Positions 50,494 through 59,813 of a stretch of DNA of 64,000 bases are shown here, piece after piece. Origin of the DNA: Solirubrobacteraceae bacterium (GTDB lineage: Bacteria > Actinomycetota > Thermoleophilia > Solirubrobacterales > Solirubrobacteraceae). How positions within the stretch are numbered: position 1 is the stretch's first letter; every line of letters starts with the position of its first letter. The stretch covers positions 1 to 64,000 of the forward strand of contig JALNWQ010000012.1 of NCBI GenBank assembly GCA_023230855.1, written 5' to 3'. The notes under the pieces are model-generated. The model was not told where the DNA came from, searched no databases, and saw nothing but the letters and a program-made list of their open reading frames with translations. The position numbers and the translations under genes were made by a program.

Positions 50494-51713
50494 TGGCGAT
50501 CAGCGGCGACACCTCCACCCCGCTGGGGATGCGCGCGCCGCGGCGACCGCGCCGCACCGTCGCCGACGTCTTCGACCTGCGCCTGCCGATCGACCCGGTC
50601 CTCGCGCTCGCCGCGATCGGCCTGTCGATCGCGTCGGTGGTCGCGGTCGGTGGCGCCACCGACGGCGATACCGGCTACATCGCCCGCCAGTCGCTCTACG
50701 GGGCGATCGGGATCGCGATCGCGTTCGTCGTGTCGCGGATCGACTACGCGCGGCTGCGCGACCTGCGCTGGGTGCTCTACGCCTTCATGCTCGCGTCGAT
50801 CGTCGCCGTCGCGCTCGTCGGACGGTCGGTCAACGGCTCGACGCTGTCGATCCAGCTGCCGGGGTTCAGCTTCCAGGCGTCCGAGCTCGGCAAGGTCCTC
50901 CTCGCCGTCAGCGCGTCGGCGGTGCTCGTCGAGCGCTCCCGGTCGGTCGACACGTGGGGGACCACCCTGCGGATGCTCGCGTTCTTCGGGCTGCCGATGG
51001 CGATGGTCCTGCTGTCGGACCTCGGGTCGGGCCTCGTCTACGGCGCGGTCGGCCTCGGCGTGCTGCTCATCGGCGGCTCCCCGGGACGGCACCTCGCGTG
51101 GATCGGCGCGGTCGCGGTGACCGGGATCGTCGCGGTCCTCGCGGTGCTCCCCGCGGCCGGCGTCGACGTCCTCAAGCCCTACCAGGTGGACCGCCTGACG
51201 GCGTTCCTGCACCCCAACGGCAGCAGCGACGTCGAGCCCGGGCAGATCGACCCCACCTACCAGCTTCAACAAGCCAAGAACGCCATCGGATCCGGTCAGA
51301 AGACCGGCCGTGGCGACGACTCCACCCAGCAGACGCTGGGGTTCCTGCCGGAGAACCAGACCGACTTCGTCTTCGCGTCGATCGGCGAGCGCTTCGGCTT
51401 CGTGGGGGCGGCGCTGCTGCTGTCCCTCTACGCACTGATCATGTGGCGCGGGTTGCGCATCCTCTCGACCGCGAGGGACTTCTACGGCGCGGTGCTCGCC
51501 GCCGGCATCCTCTCGATGCTGCTGTTCCAGGTCCTCGTGAACGCCGGGATGAACGTCGGCATCATGCCGATCACCGGCATCCCGCTACCCCTCGTGAGCT
51601 ACGGCGGCTCGTCCGTGCTCTCCACCTACCTCGCGATCGGCCTGCTGCAGGCGATCTACGCGCAGGGCCGGGCGGCGGCACGACGAGGCCCGACCGTGGC
51701 CAGACCGGATTGA
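50493..51713 (+). CDS. rodA: RodA, SEDS peptidoglycan glycosyltransferase
   Basis: 406 residues, ten helices. Polymerises lipid II during elongation. Family segments: STLSIQLPGFSFQASELGK, SDLGSGLVYGAVGLGVL, the PENQTDFVFASIGERFGF loop and the end GIPLPLVSYGGSSVLSTY. ATG 50493 overlaps the mrdA stop. Confidence 0.96.
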   Translation: MAISGDTSTPLGMRAPRRPRRTVADVFDLRLPIDPVLALAAIGLSIASVVAVGGATDGDTGYIARQSLYGAIGIAIAFVVSRIDYARLRDLRWVLYAFMLASIVAVALVGRSVNGSTLSIQLPGFSFQASELGKVLLAVSASAVLVERSRSVDTWGTTLRMLAFFGLPMAMVLLSDLGSGLVYGAVGLGVLLIGGSPGRHLAWIGAVAVTGIVAVLAVLPAAGVDVLKPYQVDRLTAFLHPNGSSDVEPGQIDPTYQLQQAKNAIGSGQKTGRGDDSTQQTLGFLPENQTDFVFASIGERFGFVGAALLLSLYALIMWRGLRILSTARDFYGAVLAAGILSMLLFQVLVNAGMNVGIMPITGIPLPLVSYGGSSVLSTYLAIGLLQAIYAQGRAAARRGPTVARPD

Positions 51714-51720
51714 GGTACTC

Positions 51721-54291
51721 GTGAAGAAACAGGTCCTGGTGAGCGTGGACCGCGGAGAGACCCGCGTCGCGCTTCTGGAATCCACCGACGGATCCAAGGG
51801 CGGCGACGGCTCGGGCCGTCGCCGCCGCGGCGGCAACGGCGGCGGGCGCACGCCCTCCGGCTACCGGGTCGCCGAGCTCTACTTCGAGCGGCGCTCCAAC
51901 CGGTCGATCGTCGGCAACGTCTACCTCGGCCGGGTCGACAACGTCATCCCCGGCCTCGAGGCGGCGTTCGTCGACATCGGCCTGGAGAAGAACGGGTTCC
52001 TCCACGTCGACGAGATCCGCCTGCCCGGCGTCAAGGTCGTCCGACGCGGGCACGGCGGCAGCGACGCCCCGAAGATCGGCGACCTCATCAAGCCCGGCGA
52101 CGAGATCGTCGTGCAGGTGACGAAGGACCCGCTGAAGACGAAGGGCGCCCGCCTGACGATGGACCTCACCATCGCCGGCCGGTACCTCGTCTACGCCCCC
52201 AAGGGCGAGGGCGTCGGGGTGTCGAAGAAGATCGACGACCAGGAGCGCAACCGCCTGCGCAAGGAGGTCAAGGGCCTGGAGATGCAGGGCGGCGGCGCGA
52301 TCGTCCGCACCGCCGCGCGCGGCGCGGTGAAGGAGGACTTCGCCCGCGAGCTGCCGTACCTCTTCAAGCTCCACGAGGTCCTGGAGCAGCGCGCGAAGGA
52401 CACGACCGGCCCGGCGCTGATCTTCCAGGAGGCCGACCTGTCGGTCCGGGTCGTGCGCGACATCTTCAGCGCCGAGTTCGAGCGGGCGATCGTCGACGAT
52501 CCCCAGCAGGTCCAGCGGCTGCGGTCGTTCTTCACCCGCACCGCCCCCGAGCTCGTCGAGAAGGTCGAGCTGTGGGAGGACTCCGAGCCGCTGTTCGACG
52601 CGTTCGACGTCGAGCAGGTCATCGACGGGCTCATCAGCCGCCGCGTCGACCTGCCGTCGGGCGGCTACCTCATGATCGACTACGCCGAGGCGCTGACGGT
52701 CATCGACGTGAACTCCGGGTCGTTCACCGGCAAGGGCAAGCAGGCCCGGCTGGAGGACACGATCACCCGCACCAACCTCGAGGCGGCCGAGGCGGTGGTC
52801 AACGAGCTGCGCCTGCGCGACATCGGCGGGATCATCGTCATCGATTTCATCGACATGGCGAGGCAGCGCAACCAGCGCGAGGTGCTGAAGGTGCTGCGGG
52901 CCAAGCTCGCCGAGGACCGCACCAAGACGTTCACCGCCGAGATCTCCAAGCTCGGGCTCGTCGAGATGACGCGCCAGAACGTCACCGAGGGCGCGCGCGA
53001 GGTCATCACCCGCGAGTGCCCGACCTGCGCGGGCGACGGCGTCATCAAGAGCGAGGAGACGCTCGCGATCCAGTTCGAGCGGGACCTGCGCGAGCGCGCG
53101 TCGCGGGCGCCGGCGCGGTCCGAGGCGTTCCTCGTCCGCATGCACCCGGGCGTCGTCGCCGAATTCACCGGCCAGAGCGCCCGCGTGCTGCACCAGCTCG
53201 AGGCGGCGACGGGCAAGTACTTCGTCTTCGAGGGCAGCGAGCGGCTGCCGCTCGACGAGTTCGAGGTCGTGATGGAGGGCCCGCTAGACGACGTGCGCGA
53301 GCGCGCGATCCCGTTCCACGAGAGCGAGGAGGTCCTCGTCCAGCTCGTCGAGCCGCACATGTACAACGTCGACGACGCGGTCGCCAAGGTCGGCGGCTAC
53401 GTCGTGTCGGTCACCGGCGGTGGCCCGTGGGTCGGCGAGAAGAAGCTCGTGCGGATCGAGCGGGCGGGACGGACGTCGGCGACCGCCGTGCTCGTCGATC
53501 CCGGCCCGGCCCCGAAGCCGCCCGCGCCGCCGCGCCAGTCGCGTGGGGGAGGCGGCGGCAACGGTCGTGGGCGCTCCGGCGGCGGGAGCGGCGGCAGCGG
53601 TGGAGGCGGCGGACGCTCCGGTCGCGGGTCCCGCGGCAGCGGTCGTGGCGACGCCTCCACGGGCCGCGGCGACGCGCCCGCCACGACGGCCGACGACGCC
53701 GAGGACCTGTGGGTCGACGGAGCCGTGCCGGACGGCGCCGACGCCGGACGGGCCGACGGGCCGACCGGCGGCTCCGACGGGGCGACCGACGCCGGTGAGG
53801 ACGCGACGGACGTCGGAGGCGGCGCGACCGCGACGGTCGGGAACGCCGACGACGCGGCCCGGACCGCGGATGCGCCCGACGAGGCGACGGCGGACGCCGC
53901 CGCCGAGGGGAGCGGGGACGTCGGCGGCGGGAGCGCGTCCGACGACGGCGCCGGCCCGGACGACGGCGAGGGTCGTCGTCGTCGGCGACGCTCCCGCGGT
54001 GGGCGGGGACGACGGCGTCGCCAGGGCGACGGGTCGCCCGCCGACGACGCCGAGGGCGACGCCACGTCCATCGGGGGCGCCTCCGACGGCGGCCCGGACG
54101 ACGGGGCCACGGCCGACGACGACGGCGACCGCGCGGCGGCCGGCGACGCTCCCGACCCCGCCGGTGACGCGACGACCGCGGCGGATGACGGCGACGGCGG
54201 GGATGTCGTATCCTCTCCGGTCCGGCGCCGTTCCCGTAGGAGGCGCCGCTCTGCTGCTCCGGCCGCCGGCGACGCGTCCGGCGACGAGTGA
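51721..54291 (+). CDS. rng: Ribonuclease E/G with long disordered C-terminal tail
   Basis: 856 residues. Single-strand endoribonuclease for mRNA decay and rRNA processing. The S1-like domain (about 60-150) has VGNVYLGRVDNVIPGLEAAFVDIG. The DNase I-like catalytic centre has VIDVNSGSFTGKG and IIVIDFIDMARQRNQREVL, and the zinc-link CPTC is at residues 433-436. Beyond about residue 590 the chain is disordered, first Gly/Arg-rich (RNA-binding-like), then Asp/Ala/Gly-rich, with two Arg clusters near 752-767 and the very end. GTG start 7 nt after rodA; followed by rplU. Confidence 0.95.
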   Translation: MKKQVLVSVDRGETRVALLESTDGSKGGDGSGRRRRGGNGGGRTPSGYRVAELYFERRSNRSIVGNVYLGRVDNVIPGLEAAFVDIGLEKNGFLHVDEIRLPGVKVVRRGHGGSDAPKIGDLIKPGDEIVVQVTKDPLKTKGARLTMDLTIAGRYLVYAPKGEGVGVSKKIDDQERNRLRKEVKGLEMQGGGAIVRTAARGAVKEDFARELPYLFKLHEVLEQRAKDTTGPALIFQEADLSVRVVRDIFSAEFERAIVDDPQQVQRLRSFFTRTAPELVEKVELWEDSEPLFDAFDVEQVIDGLISRRVDLPSGGYLMIDYAEALTVIDVNSGSFTGKGKQARLEDTITRTNLEAAEAVVNELRLRDIGGIIVIDFIDMARQRNQREVLKVLRAKLAEDRTKTFTAEISKLGLVEMTRQNVTEGAREVITRECPTCAGDGVIKSEETLAIQFERDLRERASRAPARSEAFLVRMHPGVVAEFTGQSARVLHQLEAATGKYFVFEGSERLPLDEFEVVMEGPLDDVRERAIPFHESEEVLVQLVEPHMYNVDDAVAKVGGYVVSVTGGGPWVGEKKLVRIERAGRTSATAVLVDPGPAPKPPAPPRQSRGGGGGNGRGRSGGGSGGSGGGGGRSGRGSRGSGRGDASTGRGDAPATTADDAEDLWVDGAVPDGADAGRADGPTGGSDGATDAGEDATDVGGGATATVGNADDAARTADAPDEATADAAAEGSGDVGGGSASDDGAGPDDGEGRRRRRRSRGGRGRRRRQGDGSPADDAEGDATSIGGASDGGPDDGATADDDGDRAAAGDAPDPAGDATTAADDGDGGDVVSSPVRRRSRRRRRSAAPAAGDASGDE

Positions 54292-54328
54292 GCGCGGAGC
54301 CCATCTCTCCCGAGTGAGCCGTTTTTCC

Positions 54329-54634
54329 ATGTACGCAATCGTCAAGACCGGTGGCAAGCAGTACCGCGTCGAGCAGGGCCAGGAGCTCCTCGTCGAGAAG
54401 CTCGACGTCGAGGCCGGTGGCACCGTCGCGCTCGAGCCGGTCATGGTCCGCGGTGACGCGGTCGCCGTCGGCGCCGACGCGCTGAAGTCGGCGGCCGTCG
54501 CGGCCACCGTCGTGGAGCACGTCAAGGGCCCGAAGATCCGCATCTTCAAGTTCAAGCCCAAGCGTGGCTACAAGCGGACGGCCGGCCACCGCCAGCCGCT
54601 GACCCGGATCCGGATCGACTCGATCACGGCCTGA
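54329..54634 (+). CDS. rplU: 50S ribosomal protein L21
   Basis: 101 residues. Full L21: MYAIVKTGGKQYRVEQGQ, then VVEHVKGPKIRIFKFKPKRGYKRTAGHRQPLT, the family signature. It starts after a 37-nt gap behind rng containing a T-run (GTTTTTCC). Confidence 0.98.
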   Translation: MYAIVKTGGKQYRVEQGQELLVEKLDVEAGGTVALEPVMVRGDAVAVGADALKSAAVAATVVEHVKGPKIRIFKFKPKRGYKRTAGHRQPLTRIRIDSITA

Positions 54635-54652
54635 GCCCAAGGAGCACCTGAC

Positions 54653-54934
54653 ATGGCACACAAGAAGGGCCTCGGCTCCTCCAAGAACGGCCGCGACTCG
54701 AACGCCCAGCGCCTGGGCGTCAAGGTCTTCGCGGGCCAGGTCGTCACCGGCGGCGAGATCATCGTCCGTCAGCGCGGCACCCGGTTCAAGCCGGGCAAGG
54801 GCGTCGGCATCGGCAAGGACGACACGCTGTTCGCCAAGAGCGCCGGCACCGTGGAGTTCCACCGCAACTGGCGGGGCCGCGTCGTCACCGTCGAGGAGCC
54901 CGCCGAGGCTCCCACGGCCGTCGCCGCCGACTGA
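54653..54934 (+). CDS. rpmA: 50S ribosomal protein L27
   Basis: 93 residues. MAHKKGLGSSKNGRDSNAQRLGVK is the L27 N-terminus that reaches the peptidyl-transferase centre; there is no cleavable N-terminal extension of the Firmicutes kind. The tail is short and acidic. 18 nt after rplU, with AAGGAG upstream. Confidence 0.98.
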   Translation: MAHKKGLGSSKNGRDSNAQRLGVKVFAGQVVTGGEIIVRQRGTRFKPGKGVGIGKDDTLFAKSAGTVEFHRNWRGRVVTVEEPAEAPTAVAAD

Positions 54935-54951
54935 CCCGTCCCCGCAGGACC

Positions 54952-54979
54952 GCGACCGTCGCCATCCGGTGACGGTCGC
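54952..54979 (+). terminator. rpmA terminator hairpin
   Basis: 9-bp stem GCGACCGTC/GACGGTCGC with a 10-nt loop, 17 nt after rpmA. Confidence 0.65.
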
Positions 54980-55017
54980 CCGGGCCCCGGGTCGACGCCC
55001 CACCGGTACCGTCCGCC

Positions 55018-55905
55018 GTGGTGATGACCGCGACGTGGTTCCTACCCGAGCTGTGGCGGGACTACGTCCAGGACCCGGGGCGCGAGGGCGTGTTCCTCGT
55101 GCTCGCGGCGTTCCTCGTCTCGTTCACGTTCATCCGGACGAGCGCCCGGATCTCCCGCAGCCCGCGGTTCGCGTGGTGGCCGGGCAGCGTCGTCACCGAC
55201 AGCGGCGTCCACCTCCACCACCTGGTGTGGGGGATCGTCCTCATGACGGTCGGCGGCACCCTCGGGTTCGCGCTCGCCGACGAGCCGACGTGGTTCGCCG
55301 TCAGCGCGATCCTCTTCGGCACCGGGGTCGGCCTGACCTTCGACGAGTTCGCGCTCTGGATCCACCTGCGCGACGTCTACTGGGCCCACGAGGGCCGCAG
55401 CTCGATCGACGCGGTCGCGATCACCGCGTCGTTCATGGCGCTCGTGTTCCTCGGCGTCAACCCGCTGCAGTTCACCGGGGACGACACGCTGAGCACGCTC
55501 GTGTCGACCGGCTACAGCCTCGTCGTCGTCGCCGTCAGCGGCGTGTGCTTCGCCAAGGGGCGGTTCGGACCCGGGTTCGTGTCGCTCGTCCTCATCCCGG
55601 TCGGGCTGTGGGCCGCGGTGCGGCTGGGCAAGCCCGGGTCGCCGTGGGCGCGGTGGCGGTACGGCAGGCGGGACCCGGTGCGACAGGCGCGGGCGGCCGA
55701 GCGGTTCGGGCCGCACCGGACCGGGGCGCGGGTCGCGGAGTGGCTGCGCCGGGCGATCGGCGGGGTCGAGTCGCCGGTCGCGGGCGGCGCGCGCGACGAC
55801 CGGGGCGAGCTCGACGCCGTCGTCGGGGCCCGGGACGAGCTGTGGTCGCAGGTCGACCCGGACGGATCCGGGCGTCACGCGCCGACCACCCCCGAGCGGG
55901 ACTAG
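55018..55905 (+). CDS. Conserved integral membrane protein (295 aa)
   Basis: About five helices with the conserved-looking segment SGVHLHHLVWGIVLMTVGGTLGF and DEFALWIHLRDVYWAHEGR, then a soluble Arg/Glu/Asp-rich C-terminal tail of about 80 residues. The His and Asp/Glu residues inside helices suggest a metal- or proton-linked function. TACCGT lies 5-11 nt upstream of the adjacent GTG, GTG and ATG candidates (55018, 55021, 55024). Function not known. Confidence 0.8.
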   Translation: MVMTATWFLPELWRDYVQDPGREGVFLVLAAFLVSFTFIRTSARISRSPRFAWWPGSVVTDSGVHLHHLVWGIVLMTVGGTLGFALADEPTWFAVSAILFGTGVGLTFDEFALWIHLRDVYWAHEGRSSIDAVAITASFMALVFLGVNPLQFTGDDTLSTLVSTGYSLVVVAVSGVCFAKGRFGPGFVSLVLIPVGLWAAVRLGKPGSPWARWRYGRRDPVRQARAAERFGPHRTGARVAEWLRRAIGGVESPVAGGARDDRGELDAVVGARDELWSQVDPDGSGRHAPTTPERD

Positions 55906-55998
55906 GCGACCCCGGCGCCGACTCCGGGCGCGTCGCGGTCCAGGCGCCCCGGCCCACCGGAGCGCCCGACGGACGGGCCGGACCGGTGCGACCGGCGA

Positions 55999-56919
55999 TC
56001 AGGTCGGCCGTCGCGGGACGCCGCCGTCGGCGGTCGTGCGGGCGCCGAGCAGCCGCGAGATCCGGGCGGCGGCGTCGGTGACCCGGGCGACGACCTCGTC
56101 GACGCGCGCGTCGAGGGTCGCCAGGTCGCCGCTGACGTTCACCGCCGCGACGGCGTCGCCCCGGAAGTCGTGGATCGCGCACGCGATGCCGATCGCGCCG
56201 CGCTCGTGCTCCTCCCGCACCGTCGCGCTGCCCGCCAGGCGCACCTCGGCCAGCACGCGCTCCAGGTCGTCGAGCGACTGGGCGCGACTGTGCGGCGCCA
56301 GGCCCTCGAGGTCGAGCTCGCGGTAGCGGTCGCGCAGGCCGGAGGGGGTCAGGGTCGCCAGCAGCGCCCGACCCGAGCTCGTCGCGTGGGCGGGCGCGGT
56401 CTCGCCCTCCCAGGCCCCCCACGCGGTGGCCCGCGCCGGCGGCGACTCGGAGCGCAGCGTCAGCACGTCGGTGCCGTGGAGCGTGCAGAGGTGGACCGTC
56501 TCGTCGAGCTCGGCGGCGAGGCCCCGCAGCACCTCGGGCGCGACGGTGAGGAGCCGCCGCTGGGCGGTCGCCGCCGCGAGCGCGTAGAGCTCGAGGCCGA
56601 GCCGGAACCGGCCCGTCGTCGGGTCGCGCTCGACGAGCCCGGCCTCGACGAGCGCCCGAAGGCTCCGCGACACCTGGCTCTTCTCGCGGCCGATCATCGT
56701 CGCGAGCCGCACCACGCCGATGCCCTCGTCGGCGACGTCCGACGCCAGGCCGCGGAGCAGGTCGAGGTCGCGGGTCAGTCGCAGGCCGCGCGGGTTGCGC
56801 TCGCCGCCGGTCGCACGTCCGGGCGCGCCACGACCCTCGTCCGGGCCTCCCGGCGCGTCGTCGGTGGGGCCGGGCGGGTCGTCGCCGACGACGTCGGGGT
56901 CGGTGGGTCGTGCGGACAC
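55999..56919 (-). CDS. IclR-family transcriptional regulator
   Basis: 306 residues. After a disordered 45-residue leader comes a winged HTH (LDLLRGLASDVADEGIGVVRLATMIGREKSQVSRSLRALVEAGLVERD) and the IclR effector domain (about 125-290: LDETVHLCTLHGTDVLTLRSE...GSATVREEHERGAIGIACAIHDFRGDAVAAVNVSG). Divergent from the osmoprotectant transporter genes, which it probably controls. CAGAAT lies 6 nt before the GTG, so its own transcript may be leaderless. Confidence 0.92.
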   Translation of the reverse strand: MSARPTDPDVVGDDPPGPTDDAPGGPDEGRGAPGRATGGERNPRGLRLTRDLDLLRGLASDVADEGIGVVRLATMIGREKSQVSRSLRALVEAGLVERDPTTGRFRLGLELYALAAATAQRRLLTVAPEVLRGLAAELDETVHLCTLHGTDVLTLRSESPPARATAWGAWEGETAPAHATSSGRALLATLTPSGLRDRYRELDLEGLAPHSRAQSLDDLERVLAEVRLAGSATVREEHERGAIGIACAIHDFRGDAVAAVNVSGDLATLDARVDEVVARVTDAAARISRLLGARTTADGGVPRRPT

Positions 56920-56991
56920 ACCGGCATTCTGGCGGTCCCGGACCGGGAGCGGGGGACGGTCGTCCGCGGACCACCGGTGCGGACCACCGGC

Positions 56992-57008
56992 GTTGTCACG
57001 CAGACAAC
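56992..57008. promoter_or_regulatory. Inverted repeat in the IclR-opu divergent region
   Basis: GTTGTC-5 nt-GACAAC. It lies between the iclR -10 (56926-56931) and the opu -10 (57033-57038), close to the latter's -35 zone, the expected place for an autoregulated IclR operator. Confidence 0.55.
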
Positions 57009-57032
57009 CACCGATGCGACGCCGGCATCGGG

Positions 57033-57038
57033 TAGTGT
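57033..57038 (+). promoter_or_regulatory. Putative -10 of the opu operon
   Basis: TAGTGT, 9 nt before the GTG at 57048. Confidence 0.5.
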
Positions 57039-57047
57039 GGCTCCAGC

Positions 57048-57716
57048 GTGTCGTCCTCCCCGTTGGCAGCCGGATTCTTCACGTACGTGGAGGAGAACGC
57101 CGACTCGATCCTGGGTCTGGCGTGGGGGCACGTCTGGGTCGTCGCGCTCTCGATGGGGATCGCCACCGTCGCCGGGATCCTGCTGGGGGTCCTGACCTAC
57201 CGGTCGGCGGCGGCGTCGGCCGTCGTCCTCACCGTGACCGGGCTGTTCCTGACGTTCCCGTCGTTCGCGCTGCTCGGCGTGCTGCTGGCGATCATGGGCC
57301 TCGGCGTCGCCCCGGTCGTCATCGCCCTGGTGCTCTACGCGCTGCTGCCGATCGTGCGCAACACCGTCACCGGGCTGCGCGAGGTCGACGCCGTCGTCCT
57401 GGACAGCGCCCGCGGCATCGGGATGAGCCCGCTGCAGCGGCTCGTACGGGTGGAGCTGCCCGTCGCCTGGCCGTTGATCCTCGCCGGGCTGCGCAACGCC
57501 ACCCAGCTCGTCGTCGGGATCGCGGCGATCGCCGCGTACGTCAACGGCCCGGGCCTGGGCAAGTTCATCTTCGCCGGGTTGTCGCAGCTCGGTGGGGCCA
57601 ACGCCACCAACTCGATCGTCGTGGGGACGCTCGGCGTCGTGATCATCGCGCTGGCCTTCGACGCCCTCCTCGCGCTGCTCGGCCGCGCCACCGTCTCGAA
57701 GGGGATCCGTGCCTGA
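57048..57716 (+). CDS. OpuC-type ABC transporter permease (first)
   Basis: 222 residues, five helices. Contains the BPD-transporter EAA-like loop VDAVVLDSARGIGMSPLQRLVRVELPVAWPLILAGLR. Overlaps the ATPase gene by 8 nt. Forms the membrane path for a compatible solute (betaine, choline or carnitine class) with the second permease. Confidence 0.92.
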   Translation: MSSSPLAAGFFTYVEENADSILGLAWGHVWVVALSMGIATVAGILLGVLTYRSAAASAVVLTVTGLFLTFPSFALLGVLLAIMGLGVAPVVIALVLYALLPIVRNTVTGLREVDAVVLDSARGIGMSPLQRLVRVELPVAWPLILAGLRNATQLVVGIAAIAAYVNGPGLGKFIFAGLSQLGGANATNSIVVGTLGVVIIALAFDALLALLGRATVSKGIRA

Positions 57717-59043
57717 CTCCGCCACCGCACCGACCACCCGGCCCGACCGTCCGCCGTCGATGGAGGAGGCGATCGCCTCCGGCGGCGCGGTCGAGATCGA
57801 CCTGCAGTCGGTGACCAAGCGCTACGCCGCCGACGCGCCGCCCGCCGTCGAGGAGTTCTCGCTGACGATCCCCGCGGGCGAGATCGTCGTGTTCGTCGGG
57901 CCGTCCGGCTGCGGCAAGACCACGACGATGCGGATGATCAACCGGCTCGTCAAGCCGACGTCCGGCCGGATCATGATCGGGGGTCGGGACGCGGCCGAGA
58001 TGAAGACCGACGTCCTGCGGCGCCACATCGGCTACGTCGTCCAGCAGGCCGGCCTGCTGCCCCACCTGACGGTCCGGCAGAACATCGAGACCGTGCCACG
58101 GCTGCTCAAGTGGGACCGCAAGCGGATCCGGGAGCGCACGAGCGAGCTGTTCGACCTCGTCGGGATGGAGGAGGAGGAGTTCGCCGGCCGGTACCCGCGC
58201 GAGCTCTCCGGCGGCCAGCAGCAGCGCGTCGGCGTCGCCCGGGCCCTCGCGGCCGACCCGCCGATCCTGCTGATGGACGAGCCGTTCGGGGCGCTCGACC
58301 CGATCACCCGCGACCGGTTGCAGAGCGAGCTGCTGAAGATCCAGCGCCGCGTCCGCAAGACGATCGTCTTCGTCACCCACGACATCGACGAGGCGATCAA
58401 GCTCGGCGACCGGGTCGTCGTCCTGCAGGAGCGCTCGCGGATCGCGCAGCAGGGCGCCCCCGACGAGATCCTTGCCGAGCCGGCCAACCGCTACGTCCGG
58501 GCGTTCATCGGCGGCGGGGCGGCGGTCAAGCGCCTGCACCTCGTGCGGATCGAGGACCTGGAGCTCCGTCCCTACCCGACCTTCGCCGCCGGGGACGACT
58601 ACGACGCGGTCATCCGCGAGGTCGACGAGCTGCGCCTCGACTACGCCCTGCTGCTCGACGGCCGGCGCCGGCCGCTGCGCTGGCTGCACCGCGACGAGCT
58701 CGAGGACCGCCCGACGGATCCGGTCTCCGAGGGGCAGCCGGTCGCCGGGGTGGTCACCGCGACGACGACGCTCCACGACGCGATGGACGAGATGCTGAGC
58801 TCCGGCACCGGCATCGTCCCGGCCGTCGACGACGGGGGCGGGTTCCTCGGGGCGGTCCGGCTGGATCAGGTCACCGCCGCGCTGGAGGAGACCCACGTGA
58901 CGCCGGTGGCCGAGCAGGCCGACGCCGCTCCCGTACGGACGGTGGCGGAGATCACGGGCGAGATCGACCGCCGCGACATCGAGGCCGAGCAGGCGCGCCA
59001 GGACGCCGAGCGGGACGTGGAGCGGGGAGAAGCGACCGCGTGA
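57709..59043 (+). CDS. OpuC-type ABC transporter ATP-binding subunit with CBS domain
   Basis: 444 residues. Walker A GPSGCGKT, Q-loop YVVQQAGLLPH, signature LSGGQQQRVGVARAL, Walker B ILLMDEPFGALD and His-switch VTHDIDEA mark the nucleotide-binding domain (about 25-270). The C-terminal CBS-type segment (about 300-400, with HDAMDEMLSSGTGIVPAVDDGGG) may sense ionic strength as in OpuA. A charged tail ends the protein. GTG start. Confidence 0.94.
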   Translation: MPDSATAPTTRPDRPPSMEEAIASGGAVEIDLQSVTKRYAADAPPAVEEFSLTIPAGEIVVFVGPSGCGKTTTMRMINRLVKPTSGRIMIGGRDAAEMKTDVLRRHIGYVVQQAGLLPHLTVRQNIETVPRLLKWDRKRIRERTSELFDLVGMEEEEFAGRYPRELSGGQQQRVGVARALAADPPILLMDEPFGALDPITRDRLQSELLKIQRRVRKTIVFVTHDIDEAIKLGDRVVVLQERSRIAQQGAPDEILAEPANRYVRAFIGGGAAVKRLHLVRIEDLELRPYPTFAAGDDYDAVIREVDELRLDYALLLDGRRRPLRWLHRDELEDRPTDPVSEGQPVAGVVTATTTLHDAMDEMLSSGTGIVPAVDDGGGFLGAVRLDQVTAALEETHVTPVAEQADAAPVRTVAEITGEIDRRDIEAEQARQDAERDVERGEATA

Positions 59044-59813
59044 GCCCGGCCGCGCGACAGCTGCTGCTCCCGCCGCTGGCGATCGTCCTCGTCCTCGTCG
59101 GCCTGTACTTCTGGGTCGACGGGCAGGAGCTCGACCGCATCGCGGTGAACGCCCTCGCCGGCGAGGACGCCGACAGCGCCCACGCCTACAGCCACAACGT
59201 GCTGGTGGCGATCGGCGAGCACCTGCGGCTCGTCGGGATATCGGCGGTGATCGTGCTGCTCATCGGCATCCCGATCGGGATCCTGGTGACGCGGCCCGGG
59301 GCCCGGGGACTGGCGCCGGTCGTCAGCGCGCTGGCCAACGCCGGACAGGCCGCCCCGGTCATCGGCATCCTCGTCCTGGCGGTCGCCGTGTTCGGCCTGA
59401 AGAGCTGGGTGCCGTACCTCGCGCTCGTCGTGTACTCGGTGCTCCCGGTGATGCGCAACACCGTCGAGGGCGTGCGTGCCGTCGACCCGGCGCTCATCGA
59501 CGCCGCCCGGGGGCAGGGGCTCTCGCGGATGCAGGTGCTGCGGCGGGTGGAGCTGCCGCTGGCGGTGCCGGTGATCCTCGCCGGGGTGCGGACGGCGCTC
59601 ATCCTGCTGGTCGGCACCGCGACGCTGGCGACGTTCGTCGACGGCGGCGGCCTGGGCGACATCATCAACGACGGGATCAAGAACCAGCGGATCCCGGTGA
59701 TGATCGACGGAGCGGTGCTGGCGGCGACGCTCGCCGTCACGATCGACTGGATCGCCGGGATCGCCGAGCGCTACCTGGCCCCAAGGGGCCTGCGACAGGA
59801 GGCGGGGGCATGA
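59040..59813 (+). CDS. OpuC-type ABC transporter permease (second)
   Basis: 257 residues. Longer N-terminus with an extracytoplasmic loop (GEDADSAHAYSHNVLVAIGEH), then five or six helices and the conserved loop VDPALIDAARGQGLSRMQVLRRVELPLAVPVILAGVR. Overlaps the ATPase gene (GTGA) and the binding protein (ATGA). Confidence 0.92.
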   Translation: MSPAARQLLLPPLAIVLVLVGLYFWVDGQELDRIAVNALAGEDADSAHAYSHNVLVAIGEHLRLVGISAVIVLLIGIPIGILVTRPGARGLAPVVSALANAGQAAPVIGILVLAVAVFGLKSWVPYLALVVYSVLPVMRNTVEGVRAVDPALIDAARGQGLSRMQVLRRVELPLAVPVILAGVRTALILLVGTATLATFVDGGGLGDIINDGIKNQRIPVMIDGAVLAATLAVTIDWIAGIAERYLAPRGLRQEAGA

